Shown piece after piece: positions 28,301 through 42,101 of a stretch of 64,000 bases of DNA. Under the pieces are notes generated by a model, which worked only from the letters and a program-made list of their open reading frames with translations, did no database searches and was not told the DNA's origin. The DNA comes from Taeniopygia guttata (Eukaryota; Chordata; Aves; Passeriformes; Estrildidae): positions 439,001-503,000 of the forward strand of contig NC_133037.1 of NCBI RefSeq assembly GCF_048771995.1, read 5' to 3'. Made by a program: the position numbers and the translations under genes. Every line of letters starts with the position of its first letter. Positions within the stretch are counted from its first letter, which is position 1.

Positions 28301-31300
28301 GGTACTTGCTCTTCCATTCAATTTCTTGTCTAGAACCATCAAAAAATAAACCAGAGCATGGAAAAAAGGCAACATACCACACCACAGCTGAATATATCCA
28401 CTTTTTCTGTTAACTGCCCATGTCTGACGAAATCTTCTGGCAGGTAAGTAAGAGAAGCTTGTAGGACTTTGGTTTTCATCATGGCATATTCTGATTTTTT
28501 ATCAGAAGAGTGCAGCCGCAGTCCAGAATGCCCAAGCTTTGGTGTAAAGTTTTCATCCAACAAGACATTTGAGCTGCGATAATGACAGACAAATAACAAT
28601 ATTGGTAAAATCATTACTTTATCTTGAGGCAAAGAATTAGTTTTATACTTTTAAACTTAAGCACTGAAAGTGTCCAGCATTTGGCCTCATGCATAGGACT
28701 GAAAGGATTAAGTATGTTAGAAAGCAAGAAGGGGAAAAAACAAGCACCCAAAAATTACTTTAAAATAATTTACTTCCTTCATTTAGGAAAGAGAGACAGG
28801 TTAAAAAAAAAAGGGTTAAGGCCCTACAGAAAAAGAGACAGCAGAAATTACTGCAAATGGATTTCCAAATTGTATAAACTTTAGCCATGACTGTTAAAGA
28901 AATCCTTAAATTACCAGGTGACCAAGGAAATCAAAGTCCTCACCTCTTGATATTCCCATGAAGAATTCCAAAATTATGCAAATACTCCACTGCTCTGATA
29001 ACGCCTAAAGAAATGCTAATTCGCATCTCCCAGGTGAGTGGAGCAGAATCATCCTGCAAGGAAAGGAGGAAAAAATTGGTAATTAATGGAATAAAACACT
29101 GTAAGACATTGGTACTTTAGGAAACCAAAGGCTTAGCTGAGTCCCAGTCAAACTCCAGGCAAAACTACAAACTCCAGGAGAAGAGCTGCTGCCTTTCTGG
29201 TGCTTGCAGCCAAGGCACTTAGGCACCTTTTTTTTCTGCCTGTTTCTCAGAAATCAAAGGGATGCCATTGTTTTCCCCGGAATTCCAGGACAGGACTTGC
29301 AATCGCAAGTAGGCGGCAGAGCCAGATTATTTCTTACGTGGCACTGAAGCTTGTTTTGCAGGGAGCCATTGGGCAAGTACGGATATATCAGACAGTGCGA
29401 TCCAGTTTCCACCGAGAAGCCCAGCAGCTGCAGAATGTTTATGTGACAACACCTGCAGGCACAGATCAGCAGGGAATTGCAAATGACATAAGAGCAACGC
29501 AGAAAAATACATTCCTGAGCTGGAGTAAATTCCTAAATTCAAGGCAACTGGAATGGTGTGCTGCAGCTGGAAGCACAGCTGGAGGCACAACAAACATGGT
29601 CCTGGGCAGGAGACAGCAGGAGGCTGACTGAGCAAGAGCCCATTGCATTGCAGCAGGGGGTACAAGGTGGGCACTGTGTCCTCCCCACCCCAAGGCTCAG
29701 CCAGGACCAGCAGTAGCCCACCGTGCTACTTGCCCAGGGCCCCCACGCAGGCAGCACAAGACTGCTTGTCCCCAGCTCAGAACAGTGCCTGGAGCAGATG
29801 CCCCAGTGTTGACGAACACCCAGCAGCAGACCATGAATGGGACATGCATCACTGCTCTGACAGCCAACCACTCACCGAAAACAAATCTGCACTTCTGTGT
29901 GAAAGAACCTCTGGGTGGAATCTGGGCTTGTGCATTCCAGCTGAAAAATGAAAACATGCAAGAGAATGTCATTAGTAATTCCTAGGACTTTGCATTTATA
30001 CCGATCTGGCAGGCTCTAGATGACAAGCTAGTGTAAGAAACAGGCAAGTACCACTCATGCCAACATTAAGTCAACGGCAATACTTAATTGGAAATTACAA
30101 CAAAAACTAGTGTCAAGACACCCCCGATCCAATCATCAGTGCAGGCATCTATATTGCAGGCTACTCCTATCTATAAAGTTAATGGAACTACTCACATGAG
30201 TAAAGTATTCATCAAAGTGTGTTTTCTGAATTTAGGTTTAATTCTTTACATAATTTCATTTTTATCTCTCCTCTTGTGTAGTTATTCTGGTTCCTTCCCC
30301 ACACAATAGTACAGAACTGCTAATGGGCAAGTCATACTAATAACACAACCTCTTCTAGAAAAAGGTGCAGTACTTGCCTCTTTGAGTCTTTTGATGACAA
30401 ACACCATGTTGTTCCTCTGACCTTTGTAGATATCCGCAAAAGTGCCTTCACAGATTCTGTTCTTGTCACTGAAACTGTTTGTGGCATTAGCAATTTCCCT
30501 CTGGGTCCACAGGAGACTCCCGCTAGGGAGATCAGCCATCGTCTCCTGCTGAGGAGTAGAAGAGCTGCAAGGCTACACATTTGTAGAAGAAACAAGTTTA
30601 TCTCATGGTAATTAATATGCTTTTTCCTTCTTTCAGTGCCATATTTTCCTTCCCGTGTTTTAAGCAATCACTGCTTTGGGTGTAGGTAACTCCTGTATTG
30701 ATGTGTTGTGTTGATCTAAAACTTTTGTGTAGAAGCAACTTGAAATCAGTTACCAATCTGCATTTCCACCTTTCCCAGGAAACAGACTTAGTTTTGTTTA
30801 AAAGCCCACACATTTATGTGAAGTGATGTTAGTCTGATTAACAAAAGATCTTAATCTTTATAGTTGGGTTACATATTAAGAAACAGTTGGATGAGAAAGT
30901 GGGTCCCTCATAATGTAATTATGCTCTGTTAAGCTTCATATCTACTTTTGAAGCATCTGGCATCCGTTGCACAATAATTTGTTGCTACCAGGGTGGTAAG
31001 TCCTAATACCAACTATAATTACAGTCCCACTGGAGCCTAATCATGCAGCTTTCACAACCTTCATGTGCATCCAACTTGAGAAAACAAAGTACTAATTTCT
31101 TCTCAAGAAACTCTGAAACTACTGCACTCTGAGTCAGTCTTCCCTCCTGGCTGGTACTCCTGGACCATGTTATTGTGGATGAGTTTAAAGCCTCAGACAA
31201 AACAAACCAAAGAAAACAGGCCAAGAACAACCGTAATGGGACTAAGGTGTGCCCACAGATCTGGGAAACACTTTGGGAACAGGACAGGTCTAGTTAGACT

Positions 31301-34300
31301 GTATGAAAGATGAGAGAACTGTGGGGAGGAAGGAACAGGAGACTTCATGCTGAAATCATTAGGAATATGAGGAAAACTTTTCCCACTGTGATGGGTAAGC
31401 ACATGAACAGGGGCTCAGAGAGTGATGGAACCTTTATCTTGGGAAATTTTCAGTTGTCAGCTACACAAGGCTTTGGATAAGATGACTTAAATTCAATACT
31501 AGCCCAGTTTTGAGCAGAAACCACATTTAAAGTGTACAATGAAACTAAAAGAGGTATATGGTTCTGACTAATCCGTGGTATATACTGTCCTGTCCTGCGA
31601 TCACACCAGAAATGTAAGTCCTCTGTAAAATCTACATGTGAGAGTCCTTCAAACTCAGTTGCTATTTGTGGGTATGCTATCCCTTCTGAGCTAAGCAGGA
31701 AGTAATACTGTACATTTTTCCCTCACTGTCCTTACTGGCAAAAAAAGTGATGTAACCACAAGCAATCTAACTGAAGCATTAGTGCTGTCTTCAGTCCAAA
31801 CCCTTTGTATCGAGCTCAACGTTTTCACTACAGCAATGTTTTTGTACAAGTACAGGGATAAACTCTTAACTGAAAAAAGGCAGAATGTCATAAAGGCAAT
31901 TTTCCTTGTACAGTCAGTGAGCACTAAGGGGATTTACCTTCACACTCGATAAAACAGGAGGATTGGACTGTAGGGAATTCAAAAGGTCTCTCGGGGGAGG
32001 TGGTGGAGCAGGGAGGGAGTACAAGGCTCCTGCAGAAACAGCACCTGAAACTGAGATAACAGCATTGAAAACACACCTTATTTTTTTAATACCACCACCT
32101 GTGACTAACTACAAAAGTCTAAGAATTATGAAGATCTGGGGTATTTTAATTTTCTGACCAAGGATAATCTGTGAAAAGTTGTCAAAGTGTGCAATTCTGT
32201 GTGAAGACAGGGAGCTCTCTTCCTGGTTCTTGTTTGCAGGAGGACTGTGCAGCCCTCTCCAGCCCTGGCTGGGGACATGAAGCTCCCTGTGCCTGTGCTG
32301 TTGCAGATGCTCTCCCAGTTTGTGCTGTGGTTCTCTCCTTCCCTCTCCTGCAGAGGGGCTGCTGACCCCCGCCCAGCTCTCTGCTGGCCTAGATTTACTG
32401 TGCATGAAGAGAGGGACATGGGGCAGGACATGCATGCACTGGTGTAGACTTTGTATGGAGCCAAGATGGGATCAAGGCATTCAGAGACCTGGGAATCATC
32501 CTGAGATCCCAGAGAACAGATACAGCCAGCATCTCTCAAGGCCAAGAGGGCCAAAGGAAGGACAACCAGGAATAAACAGGACAGTAGGGCTAGGAAAACA
32601 GCAGACACTCAGCTGTGCCCCTCTGGGAGACCAGTGTCTTCATTGTACAATCCTGACCACAAACACACAGCAGCTTTGGCTATGCAGTCATTTAATGTCA
32701 AAGCAAATTTGGAGTCCAGTACTGTACTTACTGCCTGCTGGGACTGCTCCCAGGTGTGAGGAGTCTGGGAAGGGCAACAAACTTATGGCATTTTCTTTGT
32801 CTCTCACTTTGCCTTCTGTGGGAGGTACAGATATGATCTGTTTGGGTGGCTCTGACTCTTCTTTCTCAGGGCTGGTGACACTAGAGGCCGATGTCCCTTC
32901 AAAACAGAGCAAAGGGAAGATAAGGATAAACAGGGAAAATAGAGTCTGCCTCTAATCAGTGACCAGAAAATAATCCTAACCAGGACAGCAGACTTCAAAT
33001 TAACATCAACATTAAAATGTTACTGTATTAGAATGCTGTGAAGTCCCAATTTTACAGGGTTTTAAAACTAGCTGTCAAACAGTCTGCAGATCTTTAGTCA
33101 AAACTGACAGTCCCTTCATTCTGTCGGCAAGTCCCTGTATTCTGGCTTTTTCCTCACATGGTTAACCTAGAAGTCTCAGAATTTAGCATCACTTCCCTTA
33201 TTCAACCTACTTTTCAAGGTTTTTCATGACTTTTGCAACTTCCTGCATATCAGACAAACAGGGCAGCACTGCAGCTAAAGAACTGATATAGAAAACATAA
33301 TTATGGACATCTAGAAGTGGTACTAGAGAGTGCAAAAAACTGTTGAATGGATGTAGAACTCTTTGGGAAGTATTCTGCCAGCAAAAGATCTCACTTTGTG
33401 CTGTGTCTGATTCCTTTAAGTAAGAATGAACTGAATTATGCTGATGTAAGGTCCGCTTAGTTTTCTGAAGTGCCCAACAGAACAAGCAACATATCCTCTG
33501 TATCTGCCCAGGAGGGATCACTTGAATAAGCGTATTCAGACACAGAGAAAAGCTCAAAAAAAAAAAAAAAAGTAACTGACAGCAACATAAGGGAAAGCAG
33601 GTAATGCCCTGTTGTACCTACGGCAGGTGCAAATTGCGCAAGCAGTGGCCATACTGACACACCAGAGGGAGCAAACCAGACCCACAGAGGGATGGCGAGT
33701 GTTTGCCTGCAGGGATGGTGATTGGTTTTGTCTGTGCTGTGTCTGTGTTTCAGGGCTGACTGTTGGGACCTGCTCTGCGACTGGAAGCAATCCTGGCAGG
33801 GGCTGCAATATGCTGTCTCTCAGGATGTGATCCAGTGCCACAGGACCAGGCCCTTTGTGCAGCCTCTGTGTGACGTATAAAAGCAGCAGCCCTGGTTTGG
33901 CCACAGCCCATCTTGCTAGCACTTCTTGAAGGGTCCAAGATGGGCACCACAAAGATGGGGTGATGAGCTGCGGGGACCGGTGAGTCCACCTGTGTCACCT
34001 CTTCCCTCCCACCACCAATTTTACTCAAGTGAGCAGAGAACCACAATCACAATCAGTGAAGACATTTTAGAATTTGACACAGGATGTGACTTCTAACAAA
34101 AAGCTTCTTCAGCTAGCAAGGGAGATGTCCTAAGAGGGGCCTGGGTGCTGTGAGGAGCAGCCCAGAGCCATGGGAGGAAGGAGCAGCTACTCACAGTCCA
34201 GGATGACCTGAGCCGCTCGGTACAGCTGCAGCCCTTGCAGCAAGTCCAGGAGCTGCTGCACTGTCGCCAGCCTCACTCCCCACCACCACATGAGTTCCCT

Positions 34301-35879
34301 CGTGATGCTGATCCCTGTCTTCTCCATGCACTTGATTTTCCGTAGCTCTGTTTGATCAGTGATCACATAGGAGGCTGGTGTGAGAGAATGGATATTTGTT
34401 TAAATATTAGAAAAAACAGGCAAGGGCAAGCAGGTCAGGCTAAGGTGTGAGACACAGTTTGGTTTTGCATTTGCATATCTTTAAAAGGAAAAATCACAAT
34501 AAATTATCTACGTGGACATGAAGAAATTTCTGTTCCTAAAGTAAGATATCTTTTTTCTTCCTTCAACTATTCTGGAAAAATTTGTTTTATCAGACACACT
34601 TGAAAAGAAGACCCACTCATACTTTTAAGCATATTTTCCCTGTAATCTTTCTCCTTAATACTCTGTACCAAAGTAAGGTGAGATTAAATTCCTGGGGTGA
34701 TTCTCCCAAAACAGGTGACAGCAGTCAGTGGAGTGGCTGCACTCCCACTTGCATTCCTAAATTCCTGAGTTGTGGTGAGCCAAACAATAACTGAATCACC
34801 TGGGTGTTAGTTACACTCCGATAAAGCTACCAGGGAAATGCAGCTATTTTTAGATCCTGTGCCAAAGCTGACTCTACACAACGTGTCCCAATTCCTGACC
34901 ACACCTGTTGCCCCGCTGTACTCTTCCCAGCTCACTTACCTGCAGAAAACCCACCTCCCTCATATGTCCCCAGCTCCACCCCACACACCTAGACACAGCC
35001 CCAGAGCTGGAGTTCACAGGGGCTGTGCCTGAAGGGAAAAGGCTAGGGCCTGGGGTGTTTGTGTGGAGGCAGATTCCTGAGTTCTCACCCCAGCTGGCTT
35101 TGGAAGGACATCAGAAATACACTTTATGCATCTGAAGGTAGTGGAGATGAATCCCACCCTACATTAGAAGTTTAACTGGGGTAAGAGCTTATTCAGCACA
35201 CAGTTAGGGAAGTCATGTCAAAGGAAGGCAGCTACTAAGAAAAGATTCAGCTTAGAATTGTTTGTACAGGGACACAGAAAAAAGAGTAAATAACTCAGGA
35301 AGTATATTTTCTGTACTTACTGACTGTACACAGCCAGGGCCAAGAAAAACAGGGGCACAAAGTATGAGGGAATATACATGAAGAGAAGGAGGAAATTAAA
35401 AAATAGAACATCTGAGCAGATGTGAGGGACGCTGTGGAAACAGGCAGTGAGAAGTGGCAGGAGATACAGTGTGACTGGAGAGGGAAGTGTGAAAGATTAC
35501 AGAGAGTGTGGGGAGGGAACCTGCCTGCCCAGGAAAAGCCAAGGGACCACAGAGAGAAGTCTGGCATTCCACCTGTGTTTGAAAAGCGAAACCTGCGTGC
35601 CGGGAATTCCCTCTTTACAGGATGTGCCCTGCCGAGCGCTGGGAAGCGCGGGGGCCAGCGCGACCCTCGCGTCCTTGCAGCACGTCCCGGAGGCGCCACC
35701 GGCTCGGGGAGCGCCAGCCCGCCTGCGCCGTGCCCCTCACCGAATCGCATCCAGTCGTAGTCGCTCAGGCAGTCCATCTTCTGGCAGAAGTCCTCCAGCA
35801 CCCAGGCGGGCATGCTGTGGATGTAGAGCGCCGGGGCCGAGCCCGCCCTGAGGGCGAGGGGCGGCTGCTGCAGCGCCAT
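25313..35879 (-). CDS. IRAK2: Interleukin-1 receptor-associated kinase-like 2
   Basis: Thirteen coding exons on the minus strand: 35741-35879, 34195-34374, 32732-32896, 31938-32029, 30378-30572, 29876-29940, 29338-29452, 28944-29053, 28378-28573, 27631-27693, 26408-26608, 25726-26242 and 25313-25431. They join in phase to 718 aa (human 625). A death domain covers about residues 19-106 (MPAWVLEDFCQKMD, ELMWWWGVR), followed by a Ser/Pro-rich linker and then a kinase fold from about 205. The ATP-site Lys is kept (VIKRLKE, about K253), but the catalytic loop reads HGNIKSSN (about 349-356) with Asn for the catalytic Asp, and the DFG position reads LGHSG, so it is a pseudokinase like mammalian IRAK2. 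The tail has PEETDD (about 537-542), a TRAF6-binding type motif, and ends NILLYEEDKLNSSELFES. It acts in the Myddosome downstream of TLR/IL-1R. About 17 residues precede the human-equivalent start. Intron 5 uses a GC donor. Confidence 0.95.
31365..31525 (+). mobile_element. Degraded CR1 LINE fragment
   Basis: A weak but collinear resemblance to the CR1 3' region: GAGGAAAACTTTTCCCACTG, then GAACAGGGGCTCAGAGAG and GGCTTTGGATAAGATGACTT. It is in sense orientation on the plus strand, in IRAK2 intron 4. It is much more diverged than the copy at 16900, so probably older. Confidence 0.45.
33871..33985 (+). promoter_or_regulatory. Candidate antisense TATA promoter and first exon in IRAK2 intron 2
   Basis: A TATAAAAG box at 33876-33883 on the plus strand is followed, about 100 bases on, by a strong splice donor (CCGGTGAGT, with GT at 33980-33981). 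A transcript starting about 30 bases after the TATA box would have a first exon of roughly 70-75 nt with only a tiny reading frame. No protein product is suggested. It could be a non-coding antisense RNA, a remnant of a repeat promoter, or chance. Confidence 0.25.
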
Positions 35880-36480
35880 CGCCGCGGGGTCCCGCTCCGC
35901 ACGGCCCCGCTCCCGGGCGGGCACCGCTCCCGGGCGGGCACCGCTCCCCGGCCTCTCCTCCGTTCCCCCAGAGCCTCCTCCTCCCGGGGCTGCCCTCACA
36001 GCCCGCCCGGCCCGGCAGCCGAGCTCGCTGCGGGGAAGAGGCCGCGACACTGCCCGCGATGCGCGGCCGGCTCCGGGCGCTGCTTCCTGCTCCGGCTGAC
36101 GTCAGGTGCAGATCGGATTTTCCTTCCCGTGACTGGTCATTGCTCCAGCCCGGTTGCCAAATTACCAGTTCCACGTGCCGGAAGCCAGAGGCGCTTTCCC
36201 GGCTGTTGCGCACAGCTGGCGGGGCGGCGGTGCGGGGCGAGCGGGCTGTGCGCGGGGCGGAGCGGGGCGGAGCGGGGCCCGGCAGAGCCCGGCGGGGCCC
36301 GGCGGAGCCCGGCAGAGCGGCTGTAAACACGGACCCCAGCAGCTGGGGCCGTTCCGCTGGGCAGCGGGACACGTCCCACAGCGGCGGGGAAAGGAACGGG
36401 CACCGCCAGAGGTGCTGAGAAGCCGCCAGGTGATGCCGCGCAGGGATCCCGCGGCCGGGGCTCGCCATCCAGGCAGCGCA
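35880..36480 (-). promoter_or_regulatory. IRAK2: CpG-island promoter of IRAK2 with consensus CRE
   Basis: GC- and CpG-rich sequence immediately upstream of the IRAK2 start codon; the island continues into exon 1 and intron 1 (about 35620-36480). A perfect cAMP-response element TGACGTCA lies at 36097-36104, about 220 bases upstream of the ATG. No TATA box is visible. The transcription start is not determined. Confidence 0.65.
36253..36320. repeat. GC-rich ~10-bp tandem repeat in IRAK2 promoter region
   Basis: Two GGGGCGGAGC units followed by at least four variants of CCCGGCAGAG / CCCGGCGGGG, a short 10-bp periodic array within the CpG island. Confidence 0.7.
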
Positions 36481-36489
36481 CAGATCACG

Positions 36490-37510
36490 CAGTACAGTAT
36501 GTGGTCCGGTTATGCAGGGAGTGAGAACTAAAGAACACCAGAAGTGCTCACAGGGACAGGTCTTGCTTGTCAAGGGTTAGGTTTAAAATATGTTCTTAAC
36601 GTCAACCTTTTTTCTTTTTTTTTTTTTAACCTGATTTTAATAAAAAGTATAATTAATTAATTTGCCAGTGTAAATATTACTAGTACTTCTGGCAAAAAGG
36701 AGAGCCTTCCTACCATATTACTGCTGCTAAAGACTGCCAGCAGATACGTAAGTGTAACCATCCGTCCTTCTGGTCTCGTTCATATTTAGCCCTAGGTCTA
36801 AATTTGTATGAATGGAAAGAAGTGCTGTAAGTTTTGACAGCTTTTAATTCACTGTTTCTTTGTATTCTGCATATATATTACAGTACAGCTAACTTCTGTT
36901 TTCAGTATCAAACTTTCAAAGTTCTGCAGTTTTCTTCACTCCTAGCCTCAGAAATCATGAACTTCTTAGCTCTGCTGTGACAAGGAAAAAACTGAAAAAT
37001 GCAATATTGTTGTACCTATAAGATCAACGAACAGGAAAAAATAAAGAAAACTACCCAAAGTGTATTTAAAACATGACAACTCAAAGACTACCTTGAGATG
37101 AGCTGTTTTACCAGTAGTACCACAGTTGCATTTTAGGGGTTTCCCCTTCCCTTTCCCCTGCTTACTGTCCCTCTGACACACACTGAAATGCTTCCATGAT
37201 TGGAACATCTCTGAAGGTGATGTAAGATGAGACTGAAGTTGTGTTGCAAAGAACTACACAAAAGTGGGAAGAAAATACTTCTTCTCCTTAGGTACTGGAA
37301 AAACTTGTGAAATCATTTGAACTATTTGCCTCGGCTGGAAGCAAGGGGAAAGACCACATCCAACCGCATGTATGGCTTCAGTTCTGCTCTGAATGTCACA
37401 GGTAATGCAGGGTCTTACTGGGGAACTGAAATGGACTGAATAGAGATTGCAACAATCCTGTATATTCCTGCTCTTAGGCCTTCCCTTTCCGACTGCTGTG
37501 GGCAGGACTC
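36490..37510. other. Intergenic, no gene seen
   Basis: AT-rich DNA between the IRAK2 CpG island and the probable VHL 3' end. A poly(T) run is present at about 36613-36627. No open frame of note, no RNA gene and no recognisable transposon. Confidence 0.6.
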
Positions 37511-37519
37511 TGCGCTGCT

Positions 37520-39399
37520 GTGTGCTCTCCCAGCATTTATTTCCCCGGGGTTCCTCCCGTCCAGCCGTGCCCCGCATTTCCCAATGTTCGTGTGCTGAAG
37601 CCAGCTGGGGTTTCTCAACCCTTTATTCTGATCCAAAGAGCACTCCAGAACAGAACAATACACTCTTAATAAGAAACACAAGGAATCACAGACCCCATCC
37701 AACTCAGAAATACCCAGAACATGTCTGCCATGTACAGACTGCTAAACCCAACACCTAATAGAACTAGGTACAGGAAAAGCTGCAGCCAAGCAGGTCAGCT
37801 TTCTGCCGGGGTCTGGCACGCTAACTGCAGTGCACAGCCCCATGGGCAGCAGGAGGGAACCTCCTCTCAGGTATGGTCAGGAGCAGAGAACAGCATTCTC
37901 CGGCCCTCAGGCGCCCTGGGGCACTGAGCCAAGTCTGCTCCAGGGGCCTGCATGGGCTCACTTTCCCCTCAGAGATCTGTGAGAGGCGGCAGAGCAGAAC
38001 TCGGCAGCCCCGTTCCTGCCCAGACGCTGCCTGAGCTGTGCTGATAGTTCATGAGAGGCACAACATAGCCCAGCAGCACTGGGCTGGGCAGGCTGTGCAG
38101 TCCAGAGTGTCTGTTTACTGCTCAACCACAACGGTCAGGGTATCACAGGAATACAAACACAGAGGCACTGGGGCCTTACCTGACAGAATTACACTCAGAA
38201 AGCAAGCCTGCATTTCCATTTTTATGGCAAAGATCAATTTCTTCAAATACATAAGAGAAACAAGTTTACAAATAAGGAGACATTCCATACTTACAAAATA
38301 CATTGAGACTCTCAGAACATACAACTGGAGGGAAACATATTCACAAAAATAACCTGCTGTAATCAATCTCCAACCAATCTGCTTCTAACCCGAGCTGCAC
38401 CACATTTTGCTTGATGGACAATTAATTCATGTAACACTAAACTATGCTGCTTTGAACTCTCTGTGTTCACACCAGAGCACATTCCACTGAGAAGTGGGGA
38501 ACAGAATACAGGCAAAGAAATATCTCTCCGTCTCCAGCCTGCCAGTAAGCATGGCCCTGTTTGTGAGCTGGCTGTATGAGCCAATACAGCTCCCACTGGT
38601 CCTGAGAAGACACAGGCAGCTCGAGAGGCCCACGCTTCCTGAAAAGGCCTCCTACTACAACTTGGACTGCAGCACTGTGAGGGGAAAAGACAGAACTTAA
38701 AGTATCTACCTCCTGTGAACCCTGTACAGGCTGCTGGGGAAGCAGCTGTGGGGGACAAGGGTGTTCCAAAACGAGGGTCTGGTCTGTGTGGCTGAGATCA
38801 GCCAGGCAAGAATCCTATGACAAAGGCAAATAAGGCATTTGAGGTATGATGACAGTAAAAACATGTCAGACCTAGAGCGGATAGGACATGGCTTTGTACG
38901 TGGAAAGGTAAGAGGCAGAATAATCTGCAAGCATCTACACATCATCCTTCCACCAATGTAATAATGTTTGTCAGACCCTCAGGCACTGCTGGAAACCCTC
39001 ATGTACAAACCCCTCATGCTCTGTGACCCACAGGCACATTGAGGCAACGTGTGAAAAGGAAATTCCATCAAAACAAATGACTCAAGCAAAAGCGATGACA
39101 CAACCATTAGTCTGGGCTAAATTAATCCTTGGTGTCATTTGCTTTCTAATGCAATGAAAGTTACTTTGTATGAATATTTTCCATTTAGCTGCCCTGATCT
39201 TACCCTACAGTTTGCAAAACCTACAATGAAGAAATGAACCATCAGAACCCAGCATGCCTCCCAGTGCTGTTCTGTCACCAAAGTTACTTAGTTTATGTTT
39301 CAAAACGTTAAACAGAGGCATCAGTTCTTGGTGTGTTTCCTGGCGACTCTTGCTCAGACTCAGTGGTTTATAACGAGGAGTCTGAAGTGAATAATCCTG
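37520..39399 (-). other. VHL: Probable 3' UTR of VHL
   Basis: Non-coding sequence after the VHL stop codon (39400-39402). Minus-strand AATAAA signals lie at 37622-37627 and 37536-37541, giving a UTR of about 1.8 kb. A long 3' UTR is known for mammalian VHL. Extent is inferred from the signals only. Confidence 0.45.
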
Positions 39400-40860
<1,461 letters not shown>

Positions 40861-41139
40861 CCGTCAGCTCTTTGTCCTGTCTCATCGCCCAGCAGCCTCA
40901 GTTCGCAGCTCTTGTGACTCGGGCACTGGACTCACGAGGGCTGCCACAAACCGATTCTTCCTCAGGCAGTTAGGCTGCCAGTTCCCTCCTCTCCGATCTC
41001 AGCGTGCCAAAACATTCCTTTATACACCATATTATCTTTCTCACACACACAACACTCAAATTTAAGAAAAACTAACTAGATAGTGGAAAATCTGGACATG
41101 AACAGAAAAAGAACACAATTAAGACTCATCTCTTTATGC

Positions 41140-42101
41140 AAAACTTCTAAAACTTTAATATTTGTTAATTCACCTCTGAACAGTTACACATACTTAGCAT
41201 GAACACACCGTAATGGAAAGGGCAAACTGGCAATTTGTTTTCAGCCTCTGATGAGCAGAGTGAGAGGCCTGAGAAATCATAGTATGGTCACAGAAAAAAA
41301 AAATGTTCGCAACTATATTTTTGTGAATACTGTGGCAGCATAGCTGTGGTAGTTAAATTACCTAAGAAATTCAAATTGCCACCTTGATGCATCCATGGTA
41401 GACACCAAAACCATAAACTTTTTAATATAACTGCTAGAAGAACCTCAAATAGTAACTACGAACTGTTTTCTAGGGCTGTGTGTTACTCCCTCACCCACAG
41501 CAATGGAACACTAAAATACAGATCAAACATTTACTGGTAATTAGCCCTAAGGTAAGGTAACAGGCAAGAGAACCAGTAGCACAGCACACTGTTTGCCAAC
41601 TGCAATTTGCTTATCAGACCACAAAAACCAGATACTGGTTCATTATTAGTTTACATTTGAGCAATGGTATGAATTGGAAAACTGCTCTGAACCCTTTAAG
41701 ATTACTGTCTTAGTAGTACTGTTAGTCATTTGAAGATACAGCTTGGTAAATAAATTAATTGTTGCACCCAGAGCTGCCTCAACATGTTTTCTACTGTAAG
41801 CAGAAAAAATAAACGTTTAACTGAAAAAATACAAGAGAAGATTCAAGCCAAGGAAAGAATTACTAATGCCACTAATGAATTTCAGTTTGGGTGGATGAGA
41901 GCAGAGGTGATATAAGTAATAAGATTTCAGAATACACAGTAGAACTGGCAGCTCTCAGTTGATCCCTGGTTTATCATTTGTGTGACAATTTCTATGCAGG
42001 TTGTTTGGTTTTGAATGGACAGACTATGCTCTCAGGTCTCTGCTTTACCAGCTGTCTATTCAACAAAGTCCGGAGGGATCTCTTGTCTTCTTCCACGCAG
42101 T
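41140..42101 (-). other. THUMPD3: Probable 3' UTR of THUMPD3
   Basis: AT-rich, non-coding sequence after the THUMPD3 stop (42102-42104). No canonical AATAAA is seen on the minus strand here. The variant ATTAAA (TTTAAT on the plus strand) occurs near 41154 and near 41420. The end is uncertain; VHL starts about 500 bases further on in the same direction. Confidence 0.4.

Noticed and set aside
29200-29640. 143-aa plus-strand frame over 29200-29631
   Set aside because: It overlaps IRAK2 exon 7 on the opposite strand and has no family resemblance.
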